The notes beneath the pieces were generated by a model, which was not told where the DNA came from, did not search any database, and saw nothing but the letters and a program-made list of their open reading frames with translations. A program made the position numbers and the translations under genes. Shown in pieces: positions 1 through 9,040 of a stretch of DNA of 64,000 bases. This DNA comes from Methylophaga sulfidovorans (GTDB lineage: Bacteria > Pseudomonadota > Gammaproteobacteria > Nitrosococcales > Methylophagaceae). Numbering within the stretch: the stretch's first letter is position 1; each line of letters starts with the position of its first letter. Location of the stretch: contig NZ_FOSH01000007.1 in the NCBI RefSeq assembly GCF_900114205.1, positions 1-64,000 of the forward strand. Reading direction: 5' to 3'.

Positions 1-194
1 AGTAATCTATCTGCTCGCTTTATGCGATGTTTTTCTTTTGCTGGAGAAGCAATGCCTCTTCCCAATGCTGTGACGGTAGCTGAGGCACCGTTCAATAGAC
101 TGTCAATGGCATCGGTTAATGCACACCTTCGGCGTGAATGCATATCAGGCGTGACAAGTGACATTGTTTTCTTCAATATAGGATGAACATTCAT
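1..194 (-). CDS. IS4-like transposase, N-terminal part (cut by window edge)
   Basis: The reverse strand reads an open frame from an ATG at 194 to the window edge, about 64 codons. It starts MNVHPILKKTMSL and contains ALGRGI and HRIKRADRL. This small helical N-terminal domain is what I know from IS4-type transposases, where it precedes the RNase H-like DDE domain; the catalytic part lies outside the window. The element would be a cut-and-paste insertion sequence whose terminus lies somewhere between 195 and about 300, but with one end visible I cannot place the terminal repeat. The start codon sits inside an inverted repeat (next entry). Confidence 0.7.
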   Translation of the reverse strand, partial: MNVHPILKKTMSLVTPDMHSRRRCALTDAIDSLLNGASATVTALGRGIASPAKEKHRIKRADRL

Positions 195-257
195 GGTGTT
201 TTCGGCTGGTTGTATTTGTTTGGCGATAGATCTGATCACCAAATGCCATGAATGTTC
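185..257. repeat. 12-bp inverted repeat over the transposase start codon
   Basis: GAACATTCATGG at 185-196 is the exact inverted complement of CCATGAATGTTC at 246-257. The left arm contains the start codon of the transposase read on the minus strand. A transcript entering from outside the element would fold this arm pair and bury the start region. In IS10 and IS50 such a structure is known to block transposase translation from read-through transcripts; the same role here is inference. Confidence 0.6.
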
Positions 258-383
258 CCTAACGTATCAACTAGACCATTGATTATTAGTAATTATTTGT
301 GGGGATAGCTCAGGGTCAGAGTGTTTGATTTCGCTGAGGCTCATCATTTAGTGGGATATTAGCTGTAAAGGAGTGTTTGAGCA

Positions 384-1043
384 TTGATTTCACAACTACC
401 AAAATGGGTAGAGCTGGGGGCTTTCATCCTGGCTTTGGTTGCAGGTTGCGTTAATGCTATCGGCCTACTTGGCTTTGAACACCAGTCTGTATCGCATTTA
501 TCAGGGATCGCAACTCTTCTTGGCACTGAACTGCCAATTCTGTCATTGCAAAATATATTGCACCTTACTGGGATTTTACTTTCATTTCTGGGTGGTGCTT
601 CACTGGCTGGTTTTCTACTTCATGGTTCAGCTCTAAAACTAGGCCGACATTACGATACAGCGTTATTTATTGAGTTTATTTTATTGTGTATTTCTGCATG
701 GCTTTTACTTTCAGGCTCGATTTATGGGCACTTCTTCGCTTCGGCAGCTTGTGGGCTTCAAAATGCACTGGCGACAACATACAGCGGTGCAGTTATTAGA
801 ACCACTCATGTTACCGGTATTTTTACTGACTTAGGCATTATGTTGGGTGCTATTTTCAGAGGCAAAGCTCTTGATCATCGAAAAGCAAAGCTATTTTTAT
901 TTATCATTTGTGGCTTTATTTTAGGCGGAACATCTGGTGCATTGCTTTACAGCGAATATGAGTTTAAGGCGTTATTTTTTCCTGCCGTTGTATGCCTGAT
1001 AATGGCGGTAACTTATCGTGCATATGCTAAAAATCACAGCTAA
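384..1043 (+). CDS. DUF1275 (YoaK-type) membrane protein
   Basis: A 219-residue hydrophobic protein with about six membrane segments; the first begins near residue 12 and contains LVAGCVNAIG, the conserved start of DUF1275. HVTGIFTDLG in the middle and the full length also fit the family, whose function is unknown. No ATG is available, and the frame opens with TTG at 384, about ten bases after AAAGGAG. It stands alone between an IS remnant and rlmJ with no obvious operon partner. Location would be the inner membrane. Confidence 0.8.
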   Translation: MISQLPKWVELGAFILALVAGCVNAIGLLGFEHQSVSHLSGIATLLGTELPILSLQNILHLTGILLSFLGGASLAGFLLHGSALKLGRHYDTALFIEFILLCISAWLLLSGSIYGHFFASAACGLQNALATTYSGAVIRTTHVTGIFTDLGIMLGAIFRGKALDHRKAKLFLFIICGFILGGTSGALLYSEYEFKALFFPAVVCLIMAVTYRAYAKNHS

Positions 1044-1255
1044 TACACCAAAAACCAGGAGGGCCAGAGTGTTTTGTTTTCGAGCAATGTAGTCCAGGCT
1101 AAATACCGTATCCAATTAATCGACTACTTCTAACGGTACGAACTTACTGTTATTCAAAATACTGAAATTTAAGCCCAACAAGATTTTCCACTCAAACCAG
1201 TCACTAACAGGCATAATTTGCAGAATAATTTCATTTACCTGCATAGGACTCTGCT

Positions 1256-2092
1256 TTGTTAAGTTATCGTCATTCATACCATGCGGGTAATTTCGCGGAT
1301 GTGTTGAAACATATTGTGCTGATTGAGTTGCTTCAGCATATGGTGAAAAAAGAAAAAGCCTTTAGTTATATTGATACCCACTCAGGTGCGGGGCTGTATC
1401 ACTTACGCTCAGATCATGCAGAAAAACTTCAGGAATATCAGCAAGGTATTGCTAAGTTGTTTAATCTCGACTGGTCAGAGCTGGCGGCTTATCAGGCAGC
1501 GGTAAAAGCTGTGAATACCGGCAATGATTTGACGTTTTACCCTGGCTCACCAATGTTGGCGACACAGTATTTACGCTCTCAGGATCAAGCTTGGTGTTTT
1601 GAGCTGCACCCGAAAGATAGTGTCTTTCTGACAAATAATTTGCGCCCATTTAAGCAGGCTCGTGTCAGAAGAGAAGATGGTCTGAAAGGTTTGCTGAGTT
1701 TATTACCGTCGGAGTCACGTCGGGCACTGGTATTGATTGACCCGTCTTATGAGATAAAGTCAGATTATGATGAGGTCTTTCAGACGGTGGTTAAAGCCCA
1801 TAAAAAGTTTGCCACGGGAACATATGCGATCTGGTATCCAGTGGTCGACAGAGCGCGTATTAATCGACTGGATAAACAGCTGATAAGTAGTGGCATCACC
1901 AATATACAACGCTATGAACTTGGCTTAGAAGCTGATTCCTCGACACGCGGTATGACTTCATCTGGCATGTTTATTATCAATCCACCCTGGCAGTTAATGG
2001 AAACCATGACGGCATTATTGCCCAAACTGGTGAACGCTTTGGGCGAAAATACCGGTGCGTTTTATCGGGCTGATATTCTGGTGGCACAGTAA
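1256..2092 (+). CDS. rlmJ: 23S rRNA (adenine-2030-N6)-methyltransferase RlmJ
   Basis: RlmJ adds a methyl group from S-adenosylmethionine to N6 of A2030 in 23S rRNA. The 278-residue protein begins LSYRHSYHAGNFADV, the family N-terminus, and has LIDPSYE as the catalytic (D/N)PPY-type motif near residue 163. Length matches E. coli RlmJ (280). Start is TTG at 1256, chosen because family members start with MLSYRH; AGGA at 1245-1248 gives normal spacing. A single-gene unit. Confidence 0.93.
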   Translation: MLSYRHSYHAGNFADVLKHIVLIELLQHMVKKEKAFSYIDTHSGAGLYHLRSDHAEKLQEYQQGIAKLFNLDWSELAAYQAAVKAVNTGNDLTFYPGSPMLATQYLRSQDQAWCFELHPKDSVFLTNNLRPFKQARVRREDGLKGLLSLLPSESRRALVLIDPSYEIKSDYDEVFQTVVKAHKKFATGTYAIWYPVVDRARINRLDKQLISSGITNIQRYELGLEADSSTRGMTSSGMFIINPPWQLMETMTALLPKLVNALGENTGAFYRADILVAQ

Positions 2093-2138
2093 AGTAGTCA
2101 ACCCGCCGAAATTCCAACGGGTTGAATGTGACCTATTG

Positions 2139-2221
2139 TTAAAAGTCTAGTTGAGCCCCTAATTTCACTGTACGTGGCATGCCCTGAGCCATGCCATTAC
2201 TACCTGCTGAAGTCAGCCAGT
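2139..2221 (-). pseudogene. C-terminal remnant of a TonB-dependent receptor
   Basis: On the reverse strand the last codons before the TAA at 2141-2139 read NGMAQGMPRTVKLGAQLDF. The GxPRTxxL pattern and the terminal aromatic after an alternating beta-strand are the usual end of TonB-dependent receptors. Upstream (rightward) the resemblance stops around 2220, exactly where aminotransferase homology begins on the other strand. I infer that a deletion or rearrangement removed the rest of the receptor. Only about 25 residues survive, so the exact receptor type cannot be told. Confidence 0.55.
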
Positions 2222-2946
2222 ATGCTTCGAAATTAACGGGCTTTAAGCATGTGCCGTTCAATGATATCAATGCGGTATTAGCCGCCATTAATAAGAACAC
2301 GGTGGCAGTGATGCTGGAACCGATTCAGGGGGAAGCTGGCGTGATTGCTGCTGATCAGGCTTTTCTCAGACAACTACGAGAAATGACCAAAAAGCAGGAC
2401 CTATTACTGATTGTGGATGAAGTGCAAACAGGGATGGGACGGACAGGTCAGCTGTTTGCTCATCAGCATGCAGGGATACAAGCAGATGTGATGACCTTGG
2501 GGAAAGGATTGGGGGGCGGCTTTCCACTTTCAGCGCTTTTAGTCACTGATCAAGTTGCCTGTTTTGACTTGGGTGACCAAGGAGGCACCTATAACGGTAA
2601 CCCATTAGCTTCCGCCGTTGGACTGGCAGTTCTTACAGAGCTGACCCGACCCGGCTTTATGGATGCCGTGAATGAAAAAAGTCAGCAACTTAGGCATGCC
2701 CTGGAAACACTTCAGCAGCAGGATAGATATGGACTTATAAAATCGGTAAGAGGCCAGGGTTTATTACAAGCGATTTGTTTTCATCGGCCGATAGCCAAAG
2801 CGCTGGTGAAACGTGCATTCGAGGCAGGGTTATTGATTAATGCTGCACAAGCCGATGTTATACGCTTTATGCAATCATTACTGGTCACCGAAGATGAAAT
2901 TAAGCTGATGGCAGACATTATGTTGCAACAGGTACTTAACCGTTAA
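2191..2946 (+). pseudogene. 5'-truncated class III aminotransferase (ArgD-like)
   Basis: The 251-residue frame matches only the C-terminal part of PLP-dependent class III (acetylornithine/ornithine-type) aminotransferases, normally about 400 residues. Visible motifs are LEPIQGEAGV, IVDEVQTGMGRTG, and TLGKGLGGG with the PLP-binding lysine. The first ~150 residues, including the cofactor phosphate-binding region, are absent. Clear homology begins near TGFKHVPFND, while the upstream bases belong to a receptor remnant on the other strand, so the ATG at 2191 is probably accidental. The product is unlikely to be active. Confidence 0.8.
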
Positions 2947-3139
2947 TAGTAGGGAATATAATTGGCTAAACATATCGGATTTCGGCAAAGATCATAGAGC
3001 GCTGTTTCTTTCGTTTCTTTCTTCAACTATTCTAGCGATAACAATTATTTAGCGTGATCATTGTGATCGTCGGTGGGATAGCTGACAGATGTAAAGTGAA
3101 TCAGCATCTCGGAAAGAAAAAGTTTACGGAGTATTCATA

Positions 3140-3814
3140 GTGCAGAAAGTAGCCATTTTGCAGCATGCAGAGGGTGAATGGATTGGCTCAATGCAGGGTT
3201 GGTTTGCCGATAAAGAGTTTGAATTACAGACCTACCGCCTGGATTTTAATGAAGCATTACCCACGATTGATACCTTTGATTGGTTATTAATCATGGGCGG
3301 CCCGATGAGTGTGAATGATGAAGACTCTTATCCATGGTTGCCTGATGAGAAAAAGCTGATTAAAGATGCGATTGAAACGGGTAAAAAAGTGTTGGGCATT
3401 TGCCTGGGTGGACAATTGATTGCCTGTGCGATGGGAGCTAAGGTCTACCAGAATGAGCAGCAGGAAATTGGCTGGCATACAGTCACGAAGACCGATGATA
3501 CCGCGACCTGGATGCCGGATTCGTTTGAGCCTTTAAGCTGGCATGGTGAGTGTTTTGAACTACCTGTTAATGCGTTTCCATTTGCCAGCAGTTTGATTAC
3601 GCCGTATCAGGGGTTCCATCTGGGTAAATATGTCTGGGCATTACAGTTTCATCTAGAGGCTGAGCACGGTACGGTAGAAGCGTTTTATGCTATCGAAAAG
3701 TCATTACCCGATGGCGAATATGTGCAGAGCGAAGCTGAGTTATTTGATGACGCGCCGTATTTGCAACAAAGCCGTGAAGCGATTTTTGCGTTATTACATC
3801 AAATGAATGATTAA
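3140..3814 (+). CDS. Class I glutamine amidotransferase-like protein
   Basis: A 224-residue stand-alone GATase1 domain. GICLGGQL carries the nucleophilic cysteine (about residue 93), LIMGGPMSV forms the oxyanion strand, and LQFHLEAEHG supplies the His-Glu pair. The family resembles the glutaminase half of GMP synthase but acts in unknown amide transfers or gamma-glutamyl hydrolysis. The start is GTG at 3140 after CGGAG with eight-base spacing. It converges on the MOSC gene with a hairpin between them. Substrate unknown. Confidence 0.85.
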   Translation: MQKVAILQHAEGEWIGSMQGWFADKEFELQTYRLDFNEALPTIDTFDWLLIMGGPMSVNDEDSYPWLPDEKKLIKDAIETGKKVLGICLGGQLIACAMGAKVYQNEQQEIGWHTVTKTDDTATWMPDSFEPLSWHGECFELPVNAFPFASSLITPYQGFHLGKYVWALQFHLEAEHGTVEAFYAIEKSLPDGEYVQSEAELFDDAPYLQQSREAIFALLHQMND

Positions 3815-3825
3815 ACACGTCATGT

Positions 3826-3846
3826 AGTGAGGCTTCAGGCCTCACT
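3826..3846. terminator. Hairpin between convergent genes
   Basis: AGTGAGGC and GCCTCACT form a perfect 8-bp stem around TTCAG. It lies between the stops of the amidotransferase (+) and MOSC (-) genes, so it could end both transcripts, although the T-runs on either side are short. Confidence 0.6.
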
Positions 3847-3853
3847 TCATTGT

Positions 3854-4306
3854 TTAAGTAACTTTAAATGTCATACCTGACTGGATTTCACCATCACTCA
3901 ATACATCGGCACGTAAACCACTTTTATGGGTAAAGGCTTTTACTACTTCTTTTTTGGTTAAAGTGTCATTACTTAATAATTTACCGAGGATGGCACAGGG
4001 CTCACACAACTCGACGCCTTTGAAACGCACATCACCTATCAAAAATTCTTTGCCAACCAGATCATTGAGACGAATGCCCTGAGTGATGACATTGCGGCGG
4101 GTATCGGCCAGTTGAATACGTTGCTGATAATTATTGTTGAAGGCTTCGATTTCTTCCATTTCAATAAAGGTAATATTCTGGCCCGGCCATTTTGCCTTAT
4201 TAAAGTTGCGATCGCCGACAATGCCTTTACCTGTGATGAGGTTAATCTTATCGACCTGAAGCTGTTCTCCAAGACTTTTTTCAGCAATAAAAATCGTATG
4301 AATCAT
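3854..4306 (-). CDS. MOSC domain protein
   Basis: A 150-residue single MOSC domain, the sulfur-carrier fold of molybdenum cofactor sulfurases and the YiiM/YuaD group. GIVGDRNF near the N-terminus and VELCEPC with the conserved cysteine (about residue 95) are the family marks. Such small proteins probably bind or transfer sulfur or handle N-hydroxylated substrates via the molybdenum cofactor; substrate unknown. It lies downstream of the tmm operon but a strong terminator separates them, so it probably has its own promoter. Confidence 0.85.
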   Translation of the reverse strand: MIHTIFIAEKSLGEQLQVDKINLITGKGIVGDRNFNKAKWPGQNITFIEMEEIEAFNNNYQQRIQLADTRRNVITQGIRLNDLVGKEFLIGDVRFKGVELCEPCAILGKLLSNDTLTKKEVVKAFTHKSGLRADVLSDGEIQSGMTFKVT

Positions 4307-4321
4307 AGCTATGTCCTAAAT

Positions 4322-4353
4322 AAAAAAGGAGTGAATACCTAAGTATCCACTCC
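4322..4353 (-). terminator. Intrinsic terminator of the tmm-cupin operon
   Basis: GGAGTG (4328-4333) pairs with CACTCC (4348-4353), extended inward by ATAC/GTAT across one mismatch. On the minus strand six T residues (4327-4322) follow directly. It lies 29 bases after the cupin stop. Confidence 0.85.
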
Positions 4354-4381
4354 AAGGAACAGATCGTTCAAAAGCATTCGA

Positions 4382-4729
4382 TTACAGTTTTAGCACAAAG
4401 TGTTTAGTCACTGGTTCGATAATTTCCCAAGTACCGACGAAGGTTTTTTCAAATACCATTGATTCGCCAGCACTGAGTGTCAGAGGTTCACCACCTTCAG
4501 CTGTCACAATGGCTTTACCAGCCATAATATGGACAAACTCCCAGCCACCATAGGTTGCATGATAGGTGCCTTCAGTCGCTTCCCAGCGACCTGACAGTAT
4601 GCTGCCATCTTCGCTTTTATATTCAATCCAGGTTTTCATGGTGGGGTTACCCGTCTGTTTCACCCAACCGTCCAGATCCGATTCGATCGGCTCGACGGTT
4701 TTATCAATAATCTTGGTGACGCTTGTCAT
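4382..4729 (-). CDS. Cupin-fold protein downstream of tmm
   Basis: A 115-residue single-domain cupin of the DUF861 (ethanolamine utilisation Q-like) type. The second half has the beta-barrel pattern GWEFVHIMAGKA and GGEPLTLSAGESMV. It starts 25 bases after tmm and shares its terminator, so the two are probably co-transcribed. A small cupin next to a trimethylamine monooxygenase suggests a role in amine or N-oxide handling, but no catalytic activity can be read from the sequence. Cytosolic. Confidence 0.82.
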   Translation of the reverse strand: MTSVTKIIDKTVEPIESDLDGWVKQTGNPTMKTWIEYKSEDGSILSGRWEATEGTYHATYGGWEFVHIMAGKAIVTAEGGEPLTLSAGESMVFEKTFVGTWEIIEPVTKHFVLKL

Positions 4730-4754
4730 GATGTTCTCCAGTTTAATATTTTAT

Positions 4755-6125
4755 TTACGCTTCTTTAGCGACAGGAATTTCGCTCTTATCTGAGAGATAG
4801 GCTTCCAGCGAGTCATCCAGTGCATCTATCCATGGGGTGTGATGTTTGGGTGCCATCGTGCCTGTCATCAGTGAACGATATGAATGGTCACGGAAGGTCA
4901 TAATGTTTTCTTTCTTGTGATGTTTCCATTCAAGGAAGGTTTTGTTGGTGGCCGGAATATCAAATGAAGGATAGTCGGTCATATCGATAAGTTGCTGGAT
5001 GTAATTACCTTGATAGGTGTACATATCTTCGGCTGTGACCATTTTCAGTTCTTCTTCACGCCAGGCCATGCTGTCAGCTTTCATTTCTTCTTTTGATGGC
5101 AATGGGATACGACCCATAATCACATCACGGGCATACCAGGCTTGGGCATCAAACATATTGAAGCTGTACCATTGATCCTGCATACCAATGTAGAAGAATT
5201 TTGGATTGTCTTCCCACACCACGCCTTTATAGAGGCCGAGCGGCCATAAACGGTTGTTGGTGACTAAACGCAGATCATCATTGAGGAATGGGAAATGATG
5301 AATGTAGCCAGTACACAGAATAATGGCATCGACTTTTTCTGATGAACCATCTGCAAAATAGGCGGTTTCAGTATCAACACGTACCAGATTGGGTCTTTCG
5401 TCCCAGTTTTCAGGCCATTTATAGTCCATCGGTGCCGTACGGTAACAACTGATCAGTTTTTTCGCGCCATATTTATAACATTGCGAGCCGATATCTTCAG
5501 CTGAGTAACTGCTGCCGACCAATAAGACGGTTTTATCTTTAAATTCCAGTGCATCGCGGAAATCATGGGCATGCAGAATACGGCCGCCAAATTTGCCGAA
5601 ACCTTCAAACTCAGGCACATAAGGTGTTGAGAAGTGACCGGTACAACAGACCACATAATCAAACTCTTCTGAGTAAATTGTGTCAGTGACGTGATCCTGC
5701 ACGGTGACAGTGAAAGTCTGGCTGTCTTCGTTGAATTCAACATGACGAATAGCAGTATTAAAACGGATATATTTTCTGACACCGGCTTTTTCAACACGGC
5801 CTTTGATGTAGTCCCACAGCACTTCACGAGGAGGGTAAGAAGCAATTGGTTTACCAAAGTGTTCGTCGAAAGTGTAATCAGCAAACTCTAAACATTCTTT
5901 CGGGCCGTTTGACCATAAATAGCGATACATACTGCTGTGAACAGGTTCGCCATTTTCATCTAAACCCGTACGCCATGTGTAATTCCATTGACCGCCCCAA
6001 TCAGCTTGTTTTTCAAAACAAACGAGCTCAGGAATCTCAGCTCCTTTTTCCTGTGCGGATTGGAATGCTCTTAGTTGTGCCATACCACTTGGGCCTGCAC
6101 CAAGTATCGCAATACGAGTTGCCAT
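4755..6125 (-). CDS. tmm: Trimethylamine monooxygenase (bacterial FMO)
   Basis: Oxidises trimethylamine to trimethylamine N-oxide with NADPH and O2; bacterial FMOs of this type also accept dimethyl sulfide, indole and other soft nucleophiles. Residues 6-13 (ILGAGPSG) bind [14 protein letters not shown] fits the FMO signature FxGxxxHxxxF; [11 protein letters not shown] is the NADPH Rossmann motif; and LCTGY lies near the C-terminal third. Length is 456 residues, the size I recall for the Methylophaga mFMO, and the sequence looks nearly the same. ATG at 6125 follows GGAGAA. It heads a two-gene operon with the cupin and belongs to a region with tdm and regulators. Confidence 0.96.
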   Translation of the reverse strand: MATRIAILGAGPSGMAQLRAFQSAQEKGAEIPELVCFEKQADWGGQWNYTWRTGLDENGEPVHSSMYRYLWSNGPKECLEFADYTFDEHFGKPIASYPPREVLWDYIKGRVEKAGVRKYIRFNTAIRHVEFNEDSQTFTVTVQDHVTDTIYSEEFDYVVCCTGHFSTPYVPEFEGFGKFGGRILHAHDFRDALEFKDKTVLLVGSSYSAEDIGSQCYKYGAKKLISCYRTAPMDYKWPENWDERPNLVRVDTETAYFADGSSEKVDAIILCTGYIHHFPFLNDDLRLVTNNRLWPLGLYKGVVWEDNPKFFYIGMQDQWYSFNMFDAQAWYARDVIMGRIPLPSKEEMKADSMAWREEELKMVTAEDMYTYQGNYIQQLIDMTDYPSFDIPATNKTFLEWKHHKKENIMTFRDHSYRSLMTGTMAPKHHTPWIDALDDSLEAYLSDKSEIPVAKEA

Positions 6126-6208
6126 AGTTGTTCTCCATCAGTCTTATTTAGTCAATCATGCTGTGAAAGTCGACAGCGCTTATAACCAAAATAGCTCGCT
6201 TTCTTAAC

Positions 6209-6236
6209 GGGAGAAATCCTCTTGAGTGGGTAACCC
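6209..6236 (-). promoter_or_regulatory. Candidate operator upstream of tmm, similar to one upstream of tdm
   Basis: On the minus strand, about 90 bases before the tmm start, GGTTACCCACTCAAGAGGAT resembles GGTAACCCATCAGGAGGAT before tdm, with one single-base gap and two substitutions. The tmm region also contains TACCC three times (minus strand within 6255-6230) and the small inverted repeat ACCC-TTTT-GGGT. TACCC-type heptamers recall NarL sites, and a NarL-type regulator is encoded just upstream. Binding is inference. Confidence 0.5.
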
Positions 6237-6291
6237 AAAAGGGTAAAAATGGGGGTAGATTAGCCTGAAAAACTTAAGTTTAATCAGCTTC

Positions 6292-7074
6292 TTATCGTTT
6301 ATTTGTTAATAGCAAAATGCCTTCAACACCAAGCACCATACCGCTTTTCGAATACAGGCCACGGCCTTTATCCTGAACACTGACTTCAGTGCCATCTGCT
6401 CGGGTTAAACGGTAGTGAATATCAAATGGTGAAAAGGTTTCCAGCGCTTGCTGCACATTCTCCCAGACGCGCGTTGCGTCATCCTGATGAATGATGGAAC
6501 CAAGCGAAACTTGCGATTGGTTTAACATGCTTTCTGCACTGTAACCGGTGAGCAACTCGCAGCCCTCGCTGACATATTCCATGCTCCAGCTGGCATTATT
6601 TCTGGAGCGATAAAGCATGGCAGGCAAGCGATCGACCAGGCTTTGTAAACTGCGATGGCTGGCATGGCGAACTTCTTCGTTACGGACCTGCGGTGTGATA
6701 TCGCATAAAGTGGCAGAGAGGGGATAGGGCTGATCTTTATTAACAGACTGAATACGCATTTCACACCAACGCAATTCGCCACTAGCACTAATCAAACGAA
6801 ACCAGATGTTTTCATGTTGGCTTGGTGTGATCTTATTTAATAGTTGCGACCAGCTAGGGATTTCTTCCGGATGCAGAAAATCGGAAAACATGCGACCAAG
6901 TGTTTGTTCAACAGGAATACCGGTGATGACTTCCCAGTATTGATTAACAAATTGCACCTGCTGCTGTTTGTCGAACAATAACACGACCTCATTCAAACTA
7001 TTAAACAGATGTAGCAGTTGTGACTCTTCTTCCTGTGCCTGTGAATGACGGCGAGGCCACTTCAGCAGTGTCAT
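6292..7074 (-). CDS. Two-PAS-domain protein without an output domain
   Basis: A 260-residue soluble protein. The first PAS spans about residues 20-130 (VVLLFDKQQQVQFVNQYWE), the second about 145-255 (GCELLTGYSAESM, IHQDDATRVW). No histidine kinase, GGDEF, EAL or helix-turn-helix follows, so it must act through a partner. The gene begins two bases after the response regulator stop, forming a kinase-regulator-PAS operon. It could tune the kinase or sense a ligand or redox state. No cofactor residue can be assigned. Confidence 0.8.
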   Translation of the reverse strand: MTLLKWPRRHSQAQEEESQLLHLFNSLNEVVLLFDKQQQVQFVNQYWEVITGIPVEQTLGRMFSDFLHPEEIPSWSQLLNKITPSQHENIWFRLISASGELRWCEMRIQSVNKDQPYPLSATLCDITPQVRNEEVRHASHRSLQSLVDRLPAMLYRSRNNASWSMEYVSEGCELLTGYSAESMLNQSQVSLGSIIHQDDATRVWENVQQALETFSPFDIHYRLTRADGTEVSVQDKGRGLYSKSGMVLGVEGILLLTNKR

Positions 7075-7076
7075 GT

Positions 7077-7757
7077 TTACACTTCCTTATCCAATAACTC
7101 AGCCGAGAGGTTACGATGTGCCCAGGCCGCCAACTCAAGCCGTGAATGCAAGTTAACTTTACGCAGCAGGCTTTTTACATAGACTTTGACCGTACCGTCG
7201 CTGATGCCCAGTTCTCGGGCGATCAATTTATTATTCAACCCCTTGGCGATATAGAACAAGGTTTCGCGCTCGCGCTCGGTCATATGAGACAGAATCGCAT
7301 TGGATGGGCTATTTTCATCTTCTTTATTTTCACGAAGATGACTGGCTAATGAAGTGACAGCGCCAGCATTCATCGCCACATTGCCATGTAATACCGACAT
7401 CAATTGCGACAAAATTTCATCGGGCGGTGTGTCTTTTTGCAGATAACCATTGGCACCATAACGTAAGGCTTCGAGTAATTTATCCTGTTCGTTACAGGCG
7501 GTGATAATGATGATTTTTAATTGATCATCATGCTCGCGTAGCTGTTTTAATACGCCGAGGCCAGACTTGCCGGGCATTTGCATATCGAGCAGTAAAATAT
7601 CCGGGTAGGTATTTTCGATATTGTCGAGCAAGGCTTCTGCATTGTCATATTCGGCAATAACCGTCATCTGCTCGCTGTCATTCAGCAGCTCGACTACACC
7701 TCGACGAAACAATGGGTGATCATCGACCACCACTACAGAAATCGGGGTATCACTCAT
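7077..7757 (-). CDS. NarL/FixJ-type response regulator
   Basis: A 226-residue regulator. The receiver domain (1-125) has VVVVDDHP for metal binding, the phospho-acceptor aspartate in LLLDMQMPG and the conserved lysine in LQKDTPP. The C-terminal LuxR-type helix-turn-helix (about 160-220) contains LTERERETLFYIAKGL-like and NKLIARELGIS motifs. It overlaps the kinase gene by four bases (ATGA), so the two are a cognate pair. Its position between tmm and tdm suggests control of these genes; that is inference from context. Confidence 0.9.
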   Translation of the reverse strand: MSDTPISVVVVDDHPLFRRGVVELLNDSEQMTVIAEYDNAEALLDNIENTYPDILLLDMQMPGKSGLGVLKQLREHDDQLKIIIITACNEQDKLLEALRYGANGYLQKDTPPDEILSQLMSVLHGNVAMNAGAVTSLASHLRENKEDENSPSNAILSHMTERERETLFYIAKGLNNKLIARELGISDGTVKVYVKSLLRKVNLHSRLELAAWAHRNLSAELLDKEV

Positions 7758-8923
7758 TCATTCGCCTCCAGATTCAGGCTGAGATCCACCCGGGTTCCTC
7801 CTTCCGGACGATTATTAATCATTAATGTTGCGCCGATACGATCAGCGCGTTCTTTCATGATTTGTAAACCAAAGCTGTCACTACGAGCCGCTTCGGGGTT
7901 AATACCGGTACCGTTATCTTCTATGTGGATTTGTAGCAGTGAACTGGTTTTGAGCAGTAACACCACACGCGCATGTGTGGCATGAGAGTGACGGACGATA
8001 TTGCTGAGGCTTTCACGAACGATGTAAAGCATTTGCATCGACTGTTGTGGTGACAGCATATTCAGCGGCAGGCGGTTATCCAGCTCAAAGACGATGGCCG
8101 ATTGATGTTCAAACTCTTTAATGGAATTAATCACGCCTTGTGACAGATTGTCACTTTGCATGGTCAACCGTGATGAGGTGATGAGTTCACGCGTCTGATG
8201 ATAAGCACATTGTGTGTATGAGGCTAGATCTTCAGTAATCGGTTTCAGTGAACTGAACTCAGCTTGCTGACATAGTTTATCCAGTTTCAGACTTTTCAGT
8301 CGTAAGTAACCCAATACCTGTGCCAGTGAGTCATGTAGTTCAGCAGCATACATGGCGCGCTCAGATTCCAGCGCCTTTTTTAATTTACTTTCGTTGTGAT
8401 ACCAGGCTTGTAGACCTTTATATAGAGTAGTTTCAATGCTGGCCGTTTTCCACTTTAGTTGTTTGGCGCTGGGCGCAGCACCGTGGAATAAAAATAAGGA
8501 CCAGACCGTTAGATTATCGTGCTCAAACAAACGGCTGGGCGCGATAGTCAGATCATCAACCACCATCATCTCGCTGGCATCAGGGGCTTTACCAACCGTG
8601 AATAAATGATGCAGTGATTGCATCAGTTTTGCTGCTGGAGCCTTGTCCAGGCCGTGGTGCATAAACGTTTCTGAGGTAGATGGGTTACTGAATAAAATGA
8701 TCAGTTCTGCATGTTGTGCAGGTGGAAACAGATCGTTGATTAGCCACTGTAAGGATTTAAGTACGCCAGGCAGGGTTTCACTGATATTTTCAGCGGTAGC
8801 CAGTTTAAAGGCTAAATCGTTGAAATCGACTGATGGTAATTCCTTTTTCTTGGTAACAGCACGGACTGTTTCACCAAACCAGGATTGTCCATCTATCCAA
8901 CTTTTGAGTTTGATATTGAGCAT
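7754..8923 (-). CDS. Soluble NarX-family histidine kinase
   Basis: About 389 residues. The C-terminal half has a HisKA_3 dimerisation helix with the phospho-accepting His in AAELHDSLAQVLGYLRLKS, and a HATPase domain with SNIVRHSHA, EDNGTGI and GLQIMKERA. No membrane segment is visible, so it is a cytosolic sensor; the N-terminal 190 residues look like a divergent GAF-like input domain of unknown ligand. I prefer ATG at 8923 (AAAGG eight bases before) over GTG at 8947. Divergent from tdm across a 300-base gap. Confidence 0.88.
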   Translation of the reverse strand: MLNIKLKSWIDGQSWFGETVRAVTKKKELPSVDFNDLAFKLATAENISETLPGVLKSLQWLINDLFPPAQHAELIILFSNPSTSETFMHHGLDKAPAAKLMQSLHHLFTVGKAPDASEMMVVDDLTIAPSRLFEHDNLTVWSLFLFHGAAPSAKQLKWKTASIETTLYKGLQAWYHNESKLKKALESERAMYAAELHDSLAQVLGYLRLKSLKLDKLCQQAEFSSLKPITEDLASYTQCAYHQTRELITSSRLTMQSDNLSQGVINSIKEFEHQSAIVFELDNRLPLNMLSPQQSMQMLYIVRESLSNIVRHSHATHARVVLLLKTSSLLQIHIEDNGTGINPEAARSDSFGLQIMKERADRIGATLMINNRPEGGTRVDLSLNLEANE

Positions 8924-9040
8924 CTTTACTACCTTTGTAACATCCACGTCGGAAGGAGGTGGTCTGTATTACATATGTTTTGATCTGTAACAGCAGATTT
9001 TGTGCCATTTCATTCGACTTTTGCTGGTTTATAACCAAGG

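Noticed and set aside
2982-3110. Fur-box-like GATAACAATTATT before the amidotransferase
   Set aside because: Only the left half fits; too few matches to report.
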